A DNA stretch of 64,000 nucleotides from Pusillimonas noertemannii (GCF_003096595.1 NZ_QEKO01000001.1:806001-870000); one strand, 5' to 3'. Counted from the first letter of the stretch, positions 1 to 8,768 are shown. A program made the numbers and translations. The notes: generated by a model not told the origin, from the letters alone.

Positions 1-156
1 TGGTACGAAAAAATGGATGAATTGGTACCCTCGATGAGTCCGGTAGAATTTGCTTACAGCTACATGACCCGCACAGGCCGCGTGTCTCATGAAGACATGC
101 GCCGCATCGATCCTGAACTGGCCGCGGCATACGAAAAGCTGGCGTCCGATAATTGA
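1..156 (+). CDS. C-terminus of FAD-dependent aromatic(-CoA) monooxygenase (partial)
   Basis: The reading frame is open from the first base and ends in TGA at 154-156, giving 51 residues. The stretch around [19 protein letters not shown] resembles the segment that follows the FAD-monooxygenase domain in salicylyl-CoA / anthraniloyl-CoA hydroxylases, where a TRSGR(V/I)SHxxLR pattern is usual. That family hydroxylates aromatic CoA thioesters. The next gene begins 13 bases downstream and is probably in the same operon. The assignment rests only on this tail, because the catalytic domains lie outside the window. Confidence 0.5.
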   Translation, partial: WYEKMDELVPSMSPVEFAYSYMTRTGRVSHEDMRRIDPELAAAYEKLASDN

Positions 157-169
157 GTGGAGACATCCA

Positions 170-1063
170 ATGAGCAAGCGTAAAGTCATCGTCACCGTTG
201 CCCCTACGGGCGGCATGGCCAGCAAGAAGCAAAACCCCAACCTGCCCACTCAACCGAAGGAAATCGCCGAAGACGTGTTGCGCTGCTATAACGCGGGCGC
301 CAGCGTGGTGGCCCTGCACGCGCGCCGCGCCAGCGACGACGAGGCCACTTGCGACCCTGCGGTCTACGGCGAAATAAACGCACTGATACGCGATAAATGC
401 GACATTGTGCTCAACAACTCGACGGGCGGCGGCATCAACGGCGACATGATCCACCAGCTTAACAACGGCTTGTGGGAAATCAACTTCCAGGAGCGCCTGA
501 AGGGCATGGAAGCCCCCGGCGCCGAGATGTGCACGCTCGACGCGCAGACCATCTGCGCCAGCTTCGGCGGCAAGGAAATCCTGGTTCCCACCACGCCCAC
601 CCGCATCCGCGAGCTGGCCGAGAAGATGATGGCGCGCGGCATCAAGCCCGAATGGGAGGTCTTCAGCCTTGAAGACATTCTTCAGGACGTGACCAATGCC
701 ATCAAGGCCGGCCTGGACAAGGCGCCGCACTTCATCAACATCGTGATCGGCGTCAATGCCTTCCAGGGCGCGCTGCCCTACACTCCGCGCATCCTGCAGA
801 TGATGGTCGACCACTTGCCGCCCAACACCGTGTTCAACGTCAGCGGGATCGGCCCCGCGCAGCTGCCGGCCACGATCCAGGGCATTTTGCTGGGCGGCCA
901 TGCGCGCACCGGCCTCGAAGACAATCTGTACTACGAGCACGGCGTGCTGGCTACCAACGTTCAGCTGGTCGAGCGCACCGTGCGCCTCATCCGCGAAATG
1001 GGCCACGAACCCGCCACGCCGACCGAGGCGCGCGAGATCATGGGCCTGCCGCAGCTCAAGTAG
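170..1063 (+). CDS. 3-keto-5-aminohexanoate cleavage (BKACE/DUF849) family protein
   Basis: 297 residues, the usual length for the beta-keto acid cleavage enzyme family. These TIM-barrel enzymes condense a beta-keto acid with acetyl-CoA to give a CoA ester and acetoacetate. Family landmarks are the N-terminal VAPTGG, NNSTGG, VPTTP and a C-terminal [13 protein letters not shown] segment containing the conserved Glu. I place the start at ATG 170 behind GAGTGGAGA, because the longer frame from 89 overlaps the previous gene. Oddity: the metal-binding segment reads VVALHARR, so one of the two zinc histidines of the usual HxHxR pattern appears to be Ala48, with His50 retained. The neighbours (FAD hydroxylase, thioesterase) suggest a step in degrading an aromatic acyl-CoA side chain. 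The substrate cannot be read from sequence. Confidence 0.85.
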   Translation: MSKRKVIVTVAPTGGMASKKQNPNLPTQPKEIAEDVLRCYNAGASVVALHARRASDDEATCDPAVYGEINALIRDKCDIVLNNSTGGGINGDMIHQLNNGLWEINFQERLKGMEAPGAEMCTLDAQTICASFGGKEILVPTTPTRIRELAEKMMARGIKPEWEVFSLEDILQDVTNAIKAGLDKAPHFINIVIGVNAFQGALPYTPRILQMMVDHLPPNTVFNVSGIGPAQLPATIQGILLGGHARTGLEDNLYYEHGVLATNVQLVERTVRLIREMGHEPATPTEAREIMGLPQLK

Positions 1064-1111
1064 GGTCGTAAAAGGCTATTATCAGAACTTTTGCATTGCG
1101 GAGCGCGGCGA

Positions 1112-1516
1112 ATGAGCCTGTTTGAACGTAGCCTGACCGTCGAGTGGGGCGATTGCGACGATGCCGGCATCGTCTTCTACCCCACTTTCTTTTACTGGTA
1201 CGACAGCACCTACCAGGGCCTGTGCCGCAGCAGGGGCCTTAGCCAGCGCACCATCCGTTCGCGCTTCAATGCGGTGACGCCGCTGGTCGATGTGGGCAGT
1301 GTGTTCCGTTCGCCGGTCACCTACGACGATGTCATCACCATCGAGGCCGATGTCGTCGAGTGGTCCGAGCGCCGCTTCAAGGTGGCCTACACGGTGAAAT
1401 GCGGCGATCGCCTGGTGTCGACCGGGCACGAGCTGCGCGCCTGGGCCGAGCTCGTCGGCGAGGGCCGCCTGAAAGGCGCGGCCATACCCGACGAGTTCAA
1501 GGCTTATTTTAGCTAG
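1112..1516 (+). CDS. 4-hydroxybenzoyl-CoA thioesterase-like hot-dog protein
   Basis: 134 residues from ATG 1112; a TTG 21 bases upstream is a less likely start. The N-terminal WGDCDDAGIVFYPTFFYWYD carries the D-x-A-G-I-V-F/Y-P signature of 4HBT-type acyl-CoA thioesterases, in which the early Asp is catalytic. It should hydrolyse an aromatic or short acyl-CoA to the free acid and CoA in the cytoplasm. It lies 48 bases after the BKACE gene and its stop overlaps the stop of the convergent amidohydrolase, so it closes this operon. The exact substrate is unknown. Confidence 0.85.
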   Translation: MSLFERSLTVEWGDCDDAGIVFYPTFFYWYDSTYQGLCRSRGLSQRTIRSRFNAVTPLVDVGSVFRSPVTYDDVITIEADVVEWSERRFKVAYTVKCGDRLVSTGHELRAWAELVGEGRLKGAAIPDEFKAYFS

Positions 1517-2442
1517 CAGCAGCCGTCGCCCGCGGGGGGCTGCAGGCGCACATAGCGCCCATAGACCGGGTCTTTGTCCAGGCCCAGCAGCCTGATGGCG
1601 TTATCGCGCAAGATAAGCGGCTTTACTTCCTCGCGGATGCCGATCTTGTCGAAATCCTCGAGCCAGCGGTCGGGCGTGATCACCGGGAAGTCAGAGCCGA
1701 ACAGCATTTTGTCCTTCAGGACAGTGTTGGCGTACTGGATGAGTATGGGCGGGAAATACTTGGGCGACCAGCCTGAAAGGTCGATATAGACCTGGGGCTT
1801 GTGGGTTGCTACCGCCAGGGCGTTTTCCTGCCACGGAAACGAGGGGTGGGCGATGACGATGGGCATGTCGGGGAAATCAACCGCCACGTCGTCCAGGTAC
1901 ATGGGGTCGGAGTACTTCAGGCGCACGCCGCCGCCGCCGCGCATGCGGGCGCCCACGCCGGTCTGGCCGCTGTGGAAGATGGCCGGCAGGCCGGCCTCGG
2001 CGATGGCTTCGTACAGATCGTAGGCGCGCCGTTCGTTGGGGTAGAACTCTTGCTGCGAGGGGTGGAACTTGAAGCCCCGGACGCCGTAGTCTTTGATCAG
2101 GCGCCGGGCCTCGCGCGCCCCCATCTTGCCGCGCAGCGGATCGATGCTGGCGAAGGGAATGAGCACGTCTCGGTGCTGGGCGGCTTCTTCGGCCACTTCT
2201 TCGTTCGAGATGCGCACCTGGCCATTGGCCCTTTCGGTGTCGACCGTGAAGATCACGGCCATCATATTGCGCTCGCGATAATAGTCGGCGGTTTCGGCGA
2301 TGGTGGGCCGAGGCATTTTTTCCTTGAAATAGGCCGCCATGGCGGCGTCGAAGGCGATGGCGACCTCGTCGGGTGCGTTGCGTGTGGAAACGGTGGCGTG
2401 GGTGTGGATGTCGATGGCCACTACCTGGTTCAGGCCGGTCAT
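1513..2442 (-). CDS. Amidohydrolase superfamily protein (ACMSD-like)
   Basis: 309 residues. It looks like the amidohydrolase-2 family, which includes aminocarboxymuconate-semialdehyde decarboxylase and beta-ketoacyl-CoA hydrolases of phenylpropanoid catabolism. Visible metal-site elements in order are IDIHTHA near the N-terminus, FKFHPS, IFHSGQTG, VIAHPSFPW and FGSDFPV near the C-terminus. It is transcribed toward the thioesterase, and the two stop codons overlap. Its start faces the MarR gene across about 240 bases, so the MarR protein is a plausible regulator. A hydrolytic or decarboxylating role on an aromatic catabolite is inferred from family and neighbours. Confidence 0.8.
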   Translation of the reverse strand: MTGLNQVVAIDIHTHATVSTRNAPDEVAIAFDAAMAAYFKEKMPRPTIAETADYYRERNMMAVIFTVDTERANGQVRISNEEVAEEAAQHRDVLIPFASIDPLRGKMGAREARRLIKDYGVRGFKFHPSQQEFYPNERRAYDLYEAIAEAGLPAIFHSGQTGVGARMRGGGGVRLKYSDPMYLDDVAVDFPDMPIVIAHPSFPWQENALAVATHKPQVYIDLSGWSPKYFPPILIQYANTVLKDKMLFGSDFPVITPDRWLEDFDKIGIREEVKPLILRDNAIRLLGLDKDPVYGRYVRLQPPAGDGCC

Positions 2443-2650
2443 GGGGGTCCTTGATATGTGCGCCCGGAAGGAAGTTGCGCAGGCAAGCGCGTTTGTCCAT
2501 AAGGGCCGATACTAATATATTGTTAGGCTGGTTAACAGTTATAAAGATCATATTATCCCGGATTGCCGCCTTCCATCCGTGCTAACCCTGGGGCCGGCTG
2601 CAGATTCTGCAGAAGGGCGTCCCGATCCGGGGGCCGATGATATATTTTGA

Positions 2651-2667
2651 GTGCAATCCGATTGCAC
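2651..2667. promoter_or_regulatory. Palindromic operator candidate before marR-type gene
   Basis: GTGCAATCCGATTGCAC is a perfect inverted repeat with 7-base arms and a 3-base centre, ending 17 bases before the likely ATG of the MarR-type regulator. MarR dimers bind palindromes of this size, usually over their own promoter. Its position between divergent genes fits autoregulation and perhaps control of the amidohydrolase gene. Binding is inferred. Confidence 0.55.
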
Positions 2668-2684
2668 TTTCGGTAGCGCTATCG

Positions 2685-3203
2685 ATGAACACATACAATC
2701 CCGCCGGCACTGACGGCGACCTTCCACAACCGCTTGCCGCCGGCGAGGGCCCGGCACGTAGCGGGCGGGCGGCAGAAGACGACATCGACTTGCTGCGCGA
2801 TTCGCTGGCGTACGAAATCAAGAAAGCCCAGGTGCGGTCATACGAAGTGCTGTTCGGGCTTTTCGGGGCCGACGCATTGTCTCCGGGCCGCATGACGGCG
2901 CTGTGCATCATCGGCAACCAGCCCGGCATCAATCAGTCGGCCCTGGCCGATGCCTTGCGCGTCAATCGGGCCAGCGTGGTGAAGGTCATCGATGCCCTGC
3001 AATCGCTGGGCTATGTCGAACGCCAGAGCATTCCCGACGACCGGCGCAGCTACGCCCTGGCCGTCACCCCCAGGGGCCGCGAAGAACTTCGCCGGCTCAC
3101 AGCGCTGTCGCGCCGCTATGAAGACATGATTGCGGCCCAGCTTACCGGCCGCGAGCGCAAGACGCTGATCAGGTTGCTGGCCAAAGTGGCGGCCGACAAA
3201 TAA
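2685..3203 (+). CDS. MarR family transcriptional regulator
   Basis: 172 residues from ATG 2685. I chose this start over ATG 2637 because the perfect palindrome at 2651-2667 would otherwise be inside the coding region. The central part has the MarR winged helix: the recognition helix region around QSALADALRVNRASVVKVID, and a wing with the typical PDDRRSY followed by LTPRG-like AVTPRG. MarR proteins are dimeric repressors released by phenolic or acyl-CoA ligands. Placement beside aromatic-CoA genes suggests it senses one of their intermediates. The first 40 or so residues are variable and Gly/Pro-rich. Confidence 0.88.
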   Translation: MNTYNPAGTDGDLPQPLAAGEGPARSGRAAEDDIDLLRDSLAYEIKKAQVRSYEVLFGLFGADALSPGRMTALCIIGNQPGINQSALADALRVNRASVVKVIDALQSLGYVERQSIPDDRRSYALAVTPRGREELRRLTALSRRYEDMIAAQLTGRERKTLIRLLAKVAADK

Positions 3204-3280
3204 GCCGGCGTTAACCGGGCGGCAAACGTCGGGCAGGCAAAGCGGGGCGGAAAGGGTTCCGGCGCGAAAGAGGCGCGGGT

Positions 3281-3637
3281 TCAGCGGGCGATCAGCGCGG
3301 TCAGTGCGTCGATGTCGGCTTTTGCCGCTTGCGCCGCAATGAGTTCGATATTGCGATAGTGCCGTATCAGCGCCTGGCCTGTTTCGGTAAGCTTGCTGCC
3401 CCCGCCCGAAGCGCCGCCTTCGGACGACGTGACCGCCGGTTTCTTCAGGGCGTTGTTGGTGTCGTTCACCAATAGCCAGGCCCGCCTGTAAGACATCTTC
3501 AATTGCCGGGCGGCGGCCGAGATCGAGCCTGTGCGGTCGATGGCCTCGAGCAGCGTGATGCGGCCGGGGCCGATGGCGATGGTGCCGTCGCGATAGACGC
3601 GCATGCGAAATTGGACTTGTGGGGCGGGGTTGGTCAT
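3281..3637 (-). CDS. ModE-like winged-helix (LysR-type HTH only) regulator
   Basis: 118 residues from ATG 3637, which overlaps the TGA of the upstream LysR-type gene (ATGA), so translation is coupled. The protein matches the stand-alone N-terminal DNA-binding domain of molybdate regulator ModE: GPGRITLLEAIDRTGSISAA, then ARQLKMSYRRAW, a Gly-rich wing (SEGGASGGGSKLT) and LTETG. No molybdate-binding (TOBE/Mop) domain follows, so it is a short ModE-like protein. The coupling suggests the two regulators work together. The target is unknown. Confidence 0.8.
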   Translation of the reverse strand: MTNPAPQVQFRMRVYRDGTIAIGPGRITLLEAIDRTGSISAAARQLKMSYRRAWLLVNDTNNALKKPAVTSSEGGASGGGSKLTETGQALIRHYRNIELIAAQAAKADIDALTALIAR

Positions 3638-4905
3638 AGTGAAGGCTCGAGATCCATAAGGGGAACTTCCGGTATGGAGGTGATGGCGCGCACCTCGGCA
3701 AGCAGTAATTGTGCGCCCGGCGAGGGCCGGTCGTCGGTGCGGCGCAGCAGCCCCACCTGGCGGGCCGTTTCGGGCAGTGGCAGCGCCAGCCGGTAAAGCA
3801 TACCCGACGAGAACTCTCGCCGATACTGGTGGGGCGAGATGATTGTAAGCATGTCGCTGTCGAGCAAGACCTCGCGGATGATGGAAAGATCGGTGGTTTC
3901 GAGCGCAATGTGCGGCTGGCTGATGTCGCGCGCCGAAAACAGGGTCTCGAACAGGTTGCGCGTGGGCGTTCCGGAATGGGGCAGCACCCATTCATATTCG
4001 AGGGTGTCGGCCAGCGAGACGTTTTCGCGTGTGCAAAGCGGGTGGCCCGCCCGGCATACAACGGCCATCATGTCGTTGATGAGGGGCTCGCGGCTAAGGC
4101 CCTTGCAGTGCTGGGGCGGGCGCAGGGCGCCCAGCATAAAGTCGATTTCGCCGGCGCGCAGGGCGGCGACCTGCACTTCGAACGAGCCCTCCATGGTCGA
4201 GATCTTGAGCTCGGGATGCTTGCGCAAAAGCCGGGTGATGGCCACCGGAAGCACATAGCTGCGGCCCAGCGACAGCACGCCCACCCGCACCTCGCCCTGC
4301 TTGAGGCCGCGTATTGCGGCGACCTCGTCGGCGGCGATGCGCACCTCGTTCAGGGCCAGCTTCAATTGCCAGATGACTGTTTCGCCCGCCTGGGTGGGGT
4401 GGAGCCCGCGCACGCCGCGCTCGAACAAGGCGGCGCCGATCTCGTGCTCGATGTCGCGCAGCATCAGGCTGACGGCGGGCTGGGAAATGCCCAGCGCGTT
4501 GGCGGCCGCGCCCATGTGGCGGCGGCGCGAGAGCTCGATGAGGGCCTTGAGCCGGCGCTCGTTCATGTGCAGGCTGTACAGCCCGGTGCGCCGGGCGTCG
4601 CGCGACAGCACGGCGACGTCGCGGTAGGCGGTGTCCATGTAGGCGAAGGCGCGTTCGACGCGGCGCAACAGCACCTGGCCGAAGCGCGTGGGCAGCATGC
4701 CGTGGACCGAGCGCTCGAACAGCGGGGCGCCCAGTTCGCTTTCAAGCTGAAGCACGGCCCGGGTGACCGCCGACTGGGCGCGGCACAGGACGGTGCTGGC
4801 CTGCGAGACGCTGCCGTACCGGCACACCGCGTGAAAGGCCCGCAAGTGGCGGGTGGAGACAGACGGCGCGGCGGCTTCGGAAAGGCGGGCGGTGGTCGGC
4901 TGCAT
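3634..4905 (-). CDS. LysR-type regulator with two N-terminal HTH domains
   Basis: 423 residues, about 110 longer than a usual LysR protein. Two LysR winged-helix domains follow each other: residues about 18-77 (TRHLRAFHAVCRYGSVSQAS to GMLPTRFG) and about 116-174 (ERRLKALIELSRRRHMGAAA to GLHPTQAG). A standard effector domain beginning near GEVRVGVLSLGRSY comes next. The gene diverges from the isochorismatase/Liv operon that starts at 5044, the usual position of a LysR activator relative to its target. The ModE-like gene overlaps its stop. The effector is unknown. Confidence 0.88.
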   Translation of the reverse strand: MQPTTARLSEAAAPSVSTRHLRAFHAVCRYGSVSQASTVLCRAQSAVTRAVLQLESELGAPLFERSVHGMLPTRFGQVLLRRVERAFAYMDTAYRDVAVLSRDARRTGLYSLHMNERRLKALIELSRRRHMGAAANALGISQPAVSLMLRDIEHEIGAALFERGVRGLHPTQAGETVIWQLKLALNEVRIAADEVAAIRGLKQGEVRVGVLSLGRSYVLPVAITRLLRKHPELKISTMEGSFEVQVAALRAGEIDFMLGALRPPQHCKGLSREPLINDMMAVVCRAGHPLCTRENVSLADTLEYEWVLPHSGTPTRNLFETLFSARDISQPHIALETTDLSIIREVLLDSDMLTIISPHQYRREFSSGMLYRLALPLPETARQVGLLRRTDDRPSPGAQLLLAEVRAITSIPEVPLMDLEPSL

Positions 4906-5043
4906 ATAAGTTTTTTCGATAGCGAATGAGGCGATTTTCGTCTATTCAGGCGGGTTTTTCCACCCTAGACTGTAAAAAAATAGGCCCCCTTCGCAAAGGG
5001 CCGCGTCGCCCGACCGATCAACTTTCCGGATGTACCGATTGCC

Positions 5044-5712
5044 ATGACCACCCAGCAGATCATGCCCAGCCACGTCGTCGAGCGCGTCATGCAAAAGCGC
5101 GGGCGGCTGCGCATATACGACCGCTTCGAACCCAGCCGCACGGCGCTGGTCATCATCGACATGCAGCGCTTCTACGTCGACGGCCTGCCGCCGGCCACGA
5201 ACATCATTCCCGTCATCAACCGCCTGGCCGGGGGCTTCCGGGCCAAGGGCGCCTGCGTGGCCTGGGTCAGCATGACAGCCGGCGAAAACGGCAAAAGTCT
5301 CTGGCCCCTTTACCACGACAATTTCTTTTCGGCGGAAAACGGCGCAAGGCATCGCGACGGCCTTAGCCCGGGCAATCCGGGTCATCAACTGCACCCCGAC
5401 CTCGACGTCCAGGCCGGCGACATCCAGGCCAGCAAGAGCCGGTTCAGCGCGTTCTTTCCCGGCGTGTGCGACCTGCACGAGCAGCTGGCCGCCCGAGGCA
5501 TCCAGAACGTGGCCATCGGCGGGGTCGTCACCAATTTTTGCTGTGAAACTTCTGCGCGCGACGCCATGATGCTCGACTACCGGGTGGCCATGGTGTCCGA
5601 CGCCAATGCCGCCCGCTATCCCGAAGACCATCAGGCGGGTTTCACGACGGTATTCCAGAGCTTCGGCGACGTACTCACGTCCCACGAAATGCTCGATGAA
5701 GTGCTGCGTTAG
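5044..5712 (+). CDS. Isochorismatase-family cysteine hydrolase
   Basis: 222 residues. The Asp-Lys-Cys triad of the family is visible: Asp in ALVIIDMQ, Lys in QASKSRFSAF, Cys in VVTNFCCETSARDA, the last preceded by the cis-peptide pattern IGGVVTN. Family members hydrolyse amides such as maleamate, N-carbamoylsarcosine, ureidoacrylate or nicotinamide. It heads an operon with a periplasmic binding protein (18 bases downstream), a formamidase-like hydrolase and a full Liv-type transporter. It therefore probably acts on the imported compound or on a product of the second hydrolase. The family call is secure; the substrate is not. Confidence 0.88.
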   Translation: MTTQQIMPSHVVERVMQKRGRLRIYDRFEPSRTALVIIDMQRFYVDGLPPATNIIPVINRLAGGFRAKGACVAWVSMTAGENGKSLWPLYHDNFFSAENGARHRDGLSPGNPGHQLHPDLDVQAGDIQASKSRFSAFFPGVCDLHEQLAARGIQNVAIGGVVTNFCCETSARDAMMLDYRVAMVSDANAARYPEDHQAGFTTVFQSFGDVLTSHEMLDEVLR

Positions 5713-5730
5713 CCAAGGAGGCGACAAAAA

Positions 5731-6978
5731 ATGAAGACATCCAGATATCCATCCACCGATTCTTGCGGCTCGCCGCTCGGGCAGTCCGCTGCGCGGCCGG
5801 CCCGCCGGCGCTTCGGCGCAACCATGGTGGCGCTCGCGGCAGGCGTGCTGCTGGCCGGCGGCTCGGCCCCCTCGTGGGCCGAAGACGTCGTCCGCGTGGG
5901 CGTCATCGGCGAGTTCTCCGGCGTGTTCTCGATATACGGGCAGCAGTCGCGCCGCGCCATCGAGCTGTTCCAGAAAGAACATGGCGACAAGGCGGGCAAT
6001 ATCCGAGTCGAGGTGCTGTATCGCGACACCACTGGCCTGAACCCCGAGGTTTCGCGCCGGGCGGCACAAGAGCTCGTCACTCGCGAGCACGTGCAGTTCC
6101 TGGCGGGCTTCGGGCTTACGCCCAATGCCCTGGCGGTGGCGCCGGTGGCCACCCAGACCAAAACCCCCATGGTCGTCATGAACGCAGCGGCCACCGTCTT
6201 CGTGCCTACCCGTTCTCCCTACATCGTGCGATTCTCGCTCAGCCAGCAGCAGGTGGCCGAGCCGCTGGCGCAGTGGGCGGCCAAGCAGGGCATCAAGTCG
6301 GTCTACATCATCGTGCCCGATTACGCGCCCGGCATCGACGTCGAAAAATACTTCTCCGGGGCCTTTACGGCGGCCGGCGGCAAGGTGGTGGGCTCGGTCA
6401 AGACGCCGCTGGGCGGGGTCGAGTACGCGCCTTATCTGCAGCGGGCCGCGGCGGCCGAACCCGATGCCATTTTCTTCATGAGCCCCTCGGGCGACCAGGG
6501 CCTGCAGTTCCTGAAAGCCTTCCGCGCACGCGGGATGGACAAAGACATCAAGCTGCTCTCTACCGGCGAACTCACCGACGAAGTCGTGCTCGACAGTCTG
6601 GGCGACGACGCCATCGGCCTCATCACCAGCATGCACTATTCGGCCGCCCATGATTCCGACGAAAACCGCAAGTACGTCGCAGCCTGGAAGGCGGCCTACG
6701 GCGAGAACGAGCGGCCCAACTGGTACGCCACGGGCGCCTGGGACGGCATGGCCGCCATCTATCACACCGTCGAAAAGCTCGGCGGCAAAATAGATGGCGA
6801 CAAGGCCGTCGCCGAACTCAAGGGCTACAAGGCCCAAAGCCCGCGTGGCCCCATCTCCATCGACGAAGGCCGCGACATCGTGCAAAACATGTATATCCGG
6901 CGTGTCGAGAAAGTCGACGGCAGGCTGGCCAATATCGAGTTCGAAACCATTCCCAACGTAGGAACCCGACAAGAATGA
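5731..6978 (+). CDS. Branched-chain amino acid/amide-type ABC transporter substrate-binding protein
   Basis: 415 residues behind a strong AAGGAGG ribosome site. The N-terminus has a basic RRRFGA stretch, a hydrophobic core and an ALA-like cleavage site at SWAED, so it is exported. The mature protein starts VVRVGVIGEFSGVFSIYG, the usual opening of LivJ/LivK-type (HAAT family) binding proteins. It also has AAQELVTREHVQFLAG and PNWYATGAWDGM. It delivers ligand to LivH/LivM encoded downstream. The hydrolases flanking it suggest an amide-containing or formylated ligand instead of leucine, but that is inference. Confidence 0.9.
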   Translation: MKTSRYPSTDSCGSPLGQSAARPARRRFGATMVALAAGVLLAGGSAPSWAEDVVRVGVIGEFSGVFSIYGQQSRRAIELFQKEHGDKAGNIRVEVLYRDTTGLNPEVSRRAAQELVTREHVQFLAGFGLTPNALAVAPVATQTKTPMVVMNAAATVFVPTRSPYIVRFSLSQQQVAEPLAQWAAKQGIKSVYIIVPDYAPGIDVEKYFSGAFTAAGGKVVGSVKTPLGGVEYAPYLQRAAAAEPDAIFFMSPSGDQGLQFLKAFRARGMDKDIKLLSTGELTDEVVLDSLGDDAIGLITSMHYSAAHDSDENRKYVAAWKAAYGENERPNWYATGAWDGMAAIYHTVEKLGGKIDGDKAVAELKGYKAQSPRGPISIDEGRDIVQNMYIRRVEKVDGRLANIEFETIPNVGTRQE

Positions 6979-7880
6979 GCACGGCATCCAATGCACCATC
7001 GCCGTCCTGGGCCGGGCTGGACACCTCCAGCCTGGGCAAGGGGTTCGAAGACTACGACATTGATTCGCGCACGCCCGATGCGCCGGGGCAACTGGCGCGC
7101 TTCCAGCAGCGCAGCGAGGCGGTACAGGGGCAGCAGGGCATCCAGCAAACCACCGTCTCTTACGGCGACCATCCCCTGGCGGCGGCCGACGTCTTCAGGC
7201 CAACGAGCGGAGCCGTCCGCGGCACCATCGTCTTCGTGCACGGCGGCTACTGGAAGGGCAAGGGCCGCCCCAACCGCGCCTTTCTTGCGCCCGCCTGGGT
7301 AAACGAAGGGGTGCAATGGATCAACCTGGGCTACCCCGTAGTGCCCGAGACGCCCATGCATGAAATCAGCCGCCACATCGGCGGCGCCTTGCGCGCCATC
7401 GTCAGCGGCGCCGCGCCATTCGGCATGGTCGAAGGCCCCATCGTGTTGTCGGGCAACAGCGCGGGGGCGCATCTGGTCGCCCAGGCCCTGGCCCAAGGCC
7501 TGCCCGAAAGCGCGCCGGGCCGCATCGCCGGCTACATGCTGCTTAGCGGCCTGTACGACCTGCGTCCCGTGGCCGCCACGCCGGCCCAGGAATGGCTGCG
7601 GCTCGACGACGAGCAGGCTTTCAGGCTCAGCCCCCTATGCCAGAAGGCTCCCCAGCTGCGGGCGCCCGTCATGGTGGCCGTGGGCGCCGACGAGCCCGAC
7701 GCCTTCATTGCCCAGTCGCGCGCATACGCCCAGCATCTGCTCGGCCACGCCCAGGTCGACTATCAGGAAGGCGAGGGCCTGAACCACCTGTCCATGATCG
7801 CGTCGCTGGATGGGCCCCAGGCCAGGTTCGGCCGGCCCATGGCGGCCTGGCTGGGCCTGCCCGGCCACGCAAACGCCTAA
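6975..7880 (+). CDS. Alpha/beta hydrolase, kynurenine formamidase-like
   Basis: 301 residues; the ATG overlaps the stop of the binding-protein gene by 4 bases. Features of the esterase/formamidase group: an oxyanion-hole motif VHGGYWKGKGR, a nucleophile elbow LSGNSAGAHL (Ser), an acidic region around VAVGADEPD and a late His in GEGLNHLSM. The HGGYW signature is typical of arylformamidases (Bna7/KynB-like). It sits inside a LIV transport operon with an isochorismatase-type hydrolase. That pairing fits stepwise hydrolysis of an imported N-acyl or N-formyl amide, although no tryptophan-pathway genes are nearby. Confidence 0.82.
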   Translation: MSTASNAPSPSWAGLDTSSLGKGFEDYDIDSRTPDAPGQLARFQQRSEAVQGQQGIQQTTVSYGDHPLAAADVFRPTSGAVRGTIVFVHGGYWKGKGRPNRAFLAPAWVNEGVQWINLGYPVVPETPMHEISRHIGGALRAIVSGAAPFGMVEGPIVLSGNSAGAHLVAQALAQGLPESAPGRIAGYMLLSGLYDLRPVAATPAQEWLRLDDEQAFRLSPLCQKAPQLRAPVMVAVGADEPDAFIAQSRAYAQHLLGHAQVDYQEGEGLNHLSMIASLDGPQARFGRPMAAWLGLPGHANA

Positions 7881-7892
7881 AGGAAGGGCTAC

Positions 7893-8768
7893 ATGCTGAT
7901 CAACGGCATAGCGGTATTGCTCGATGGTTTCGCCTATGGCGCCTTGCTTTTCCTGATGTCGGTCGGCCTGTCCATTACCCTGGGCCTCATGGGTTTCGTC
8001 AACCTGGCCCACATGGCCATCGCCATGCTGGGCGGCTATGCGCTCGTTACGGGCATGTCCATGCTGGGGTGGTCGTTCTTTCCCGCCCTGGCGCTGGCGG
8101 TCGTCGTTACCAGCATGCTGGGCGTGGTGTTTGAAAGGGGGCTGTTCCGGTTCGTCTATGGCGCTCCGCCGCTGGCCCAGGTGCTGCTTACCGTGGGTGC
8201 CTTGTTCATGATCGCGGCCGCCGCCACCTACATCTGGGGACCGGGCCTGCAGGCCGTCACTATTCCCGAGTTCCTCGAGGGGCGCCTGCGCTTCGGGCCC
8301 GTCGGGTTTTCGCGCTATCGGCTTTTCCTGCTGCTGGTCGGGCTGGCCGTGCTCGGCCTGCTGCATGTCGGCATGGTGCGCACGCGGTTCGGCGCCATGG
8401 TGCGGGCTTCGGTCGACGACCAGGACGTCGCCCGAAGCCTGGGCATTCCGGTCGACAAGGTATTCATGGGCGCCTTCGCTGTGGGCTCGGCGCTGGCCGC
8501 ACTGGGCGGGGCGCTTAGCGTGCAGGCCATGGGGCTAGATCCGGGGTTCGGCCTGAAGTACCTGGTGCTGGCGCTGCTGATCGTGGTGCTGGGCGGCGCC
8601 GGCTCCATCATGGGCACCTTCATGGCGTCCATGCTGATAGGCATTGCCATCATCGCGGGCGCGTACTACGTGCCGGCCATGGGGGCGTTCATCATCTACC
8701 TGCTGATGATCGTGGTGCTTACCTTGCGGCCGACAGGCCTGCGCAGCATGAGACGGAGGCATCCATGA
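7893..8768 (+). CDS. livH: LIV-type ABC transporter permease (LivH)
   Basis: 291 residues, mostly hydrophobic, with about eight membrane segments. It opens INGIAVLLDGFAYGALLFL and has GLMGFVNLAHMA, the LivH signature G-x-x-N-L-A-H-G/M. The C-terminal GLKYLVLALLIVVLGGAGSI is also typical. It pairs with LivM, whose ATG overlaps its stop (ATGA at 8765-8768). The name reflects family; the transported compound is not known. Confidence 0.92.
   Translation: MLINGIAVLLDGFAYGALLFLMSVGLSITLGLMGFVNLAHMAIAMLGGYALVTGMSMLGWSFFPALALAVVVTSMLGVVFERGLFRFVYGAPPLAQVLLTVGALFMIAAAATYIWGPGLQAVTIPEFLEGRLRFGPVGFSRYRLFLLLVGLAVLGLLHVGMVRTRFGAMVRASVDDQDVARSLGIPVDKVFMGAFAVGSALAALGGALSVQAMGLDPGFGLKYLVLALLIVVLGGAGSIMGTFMASMLIGIAIIAGAYYVPAMGAFIIYLLMIVVLTLRPTGLRSMRRRHP

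Noticed and set aside
4942-6999. 685-codon minus-strand frame over the hydrolase and binding-protein genes
   Set aside because: The plus strand encodes two clear families with good ribosome sites; the antisense product shows only composition-driven repeats.
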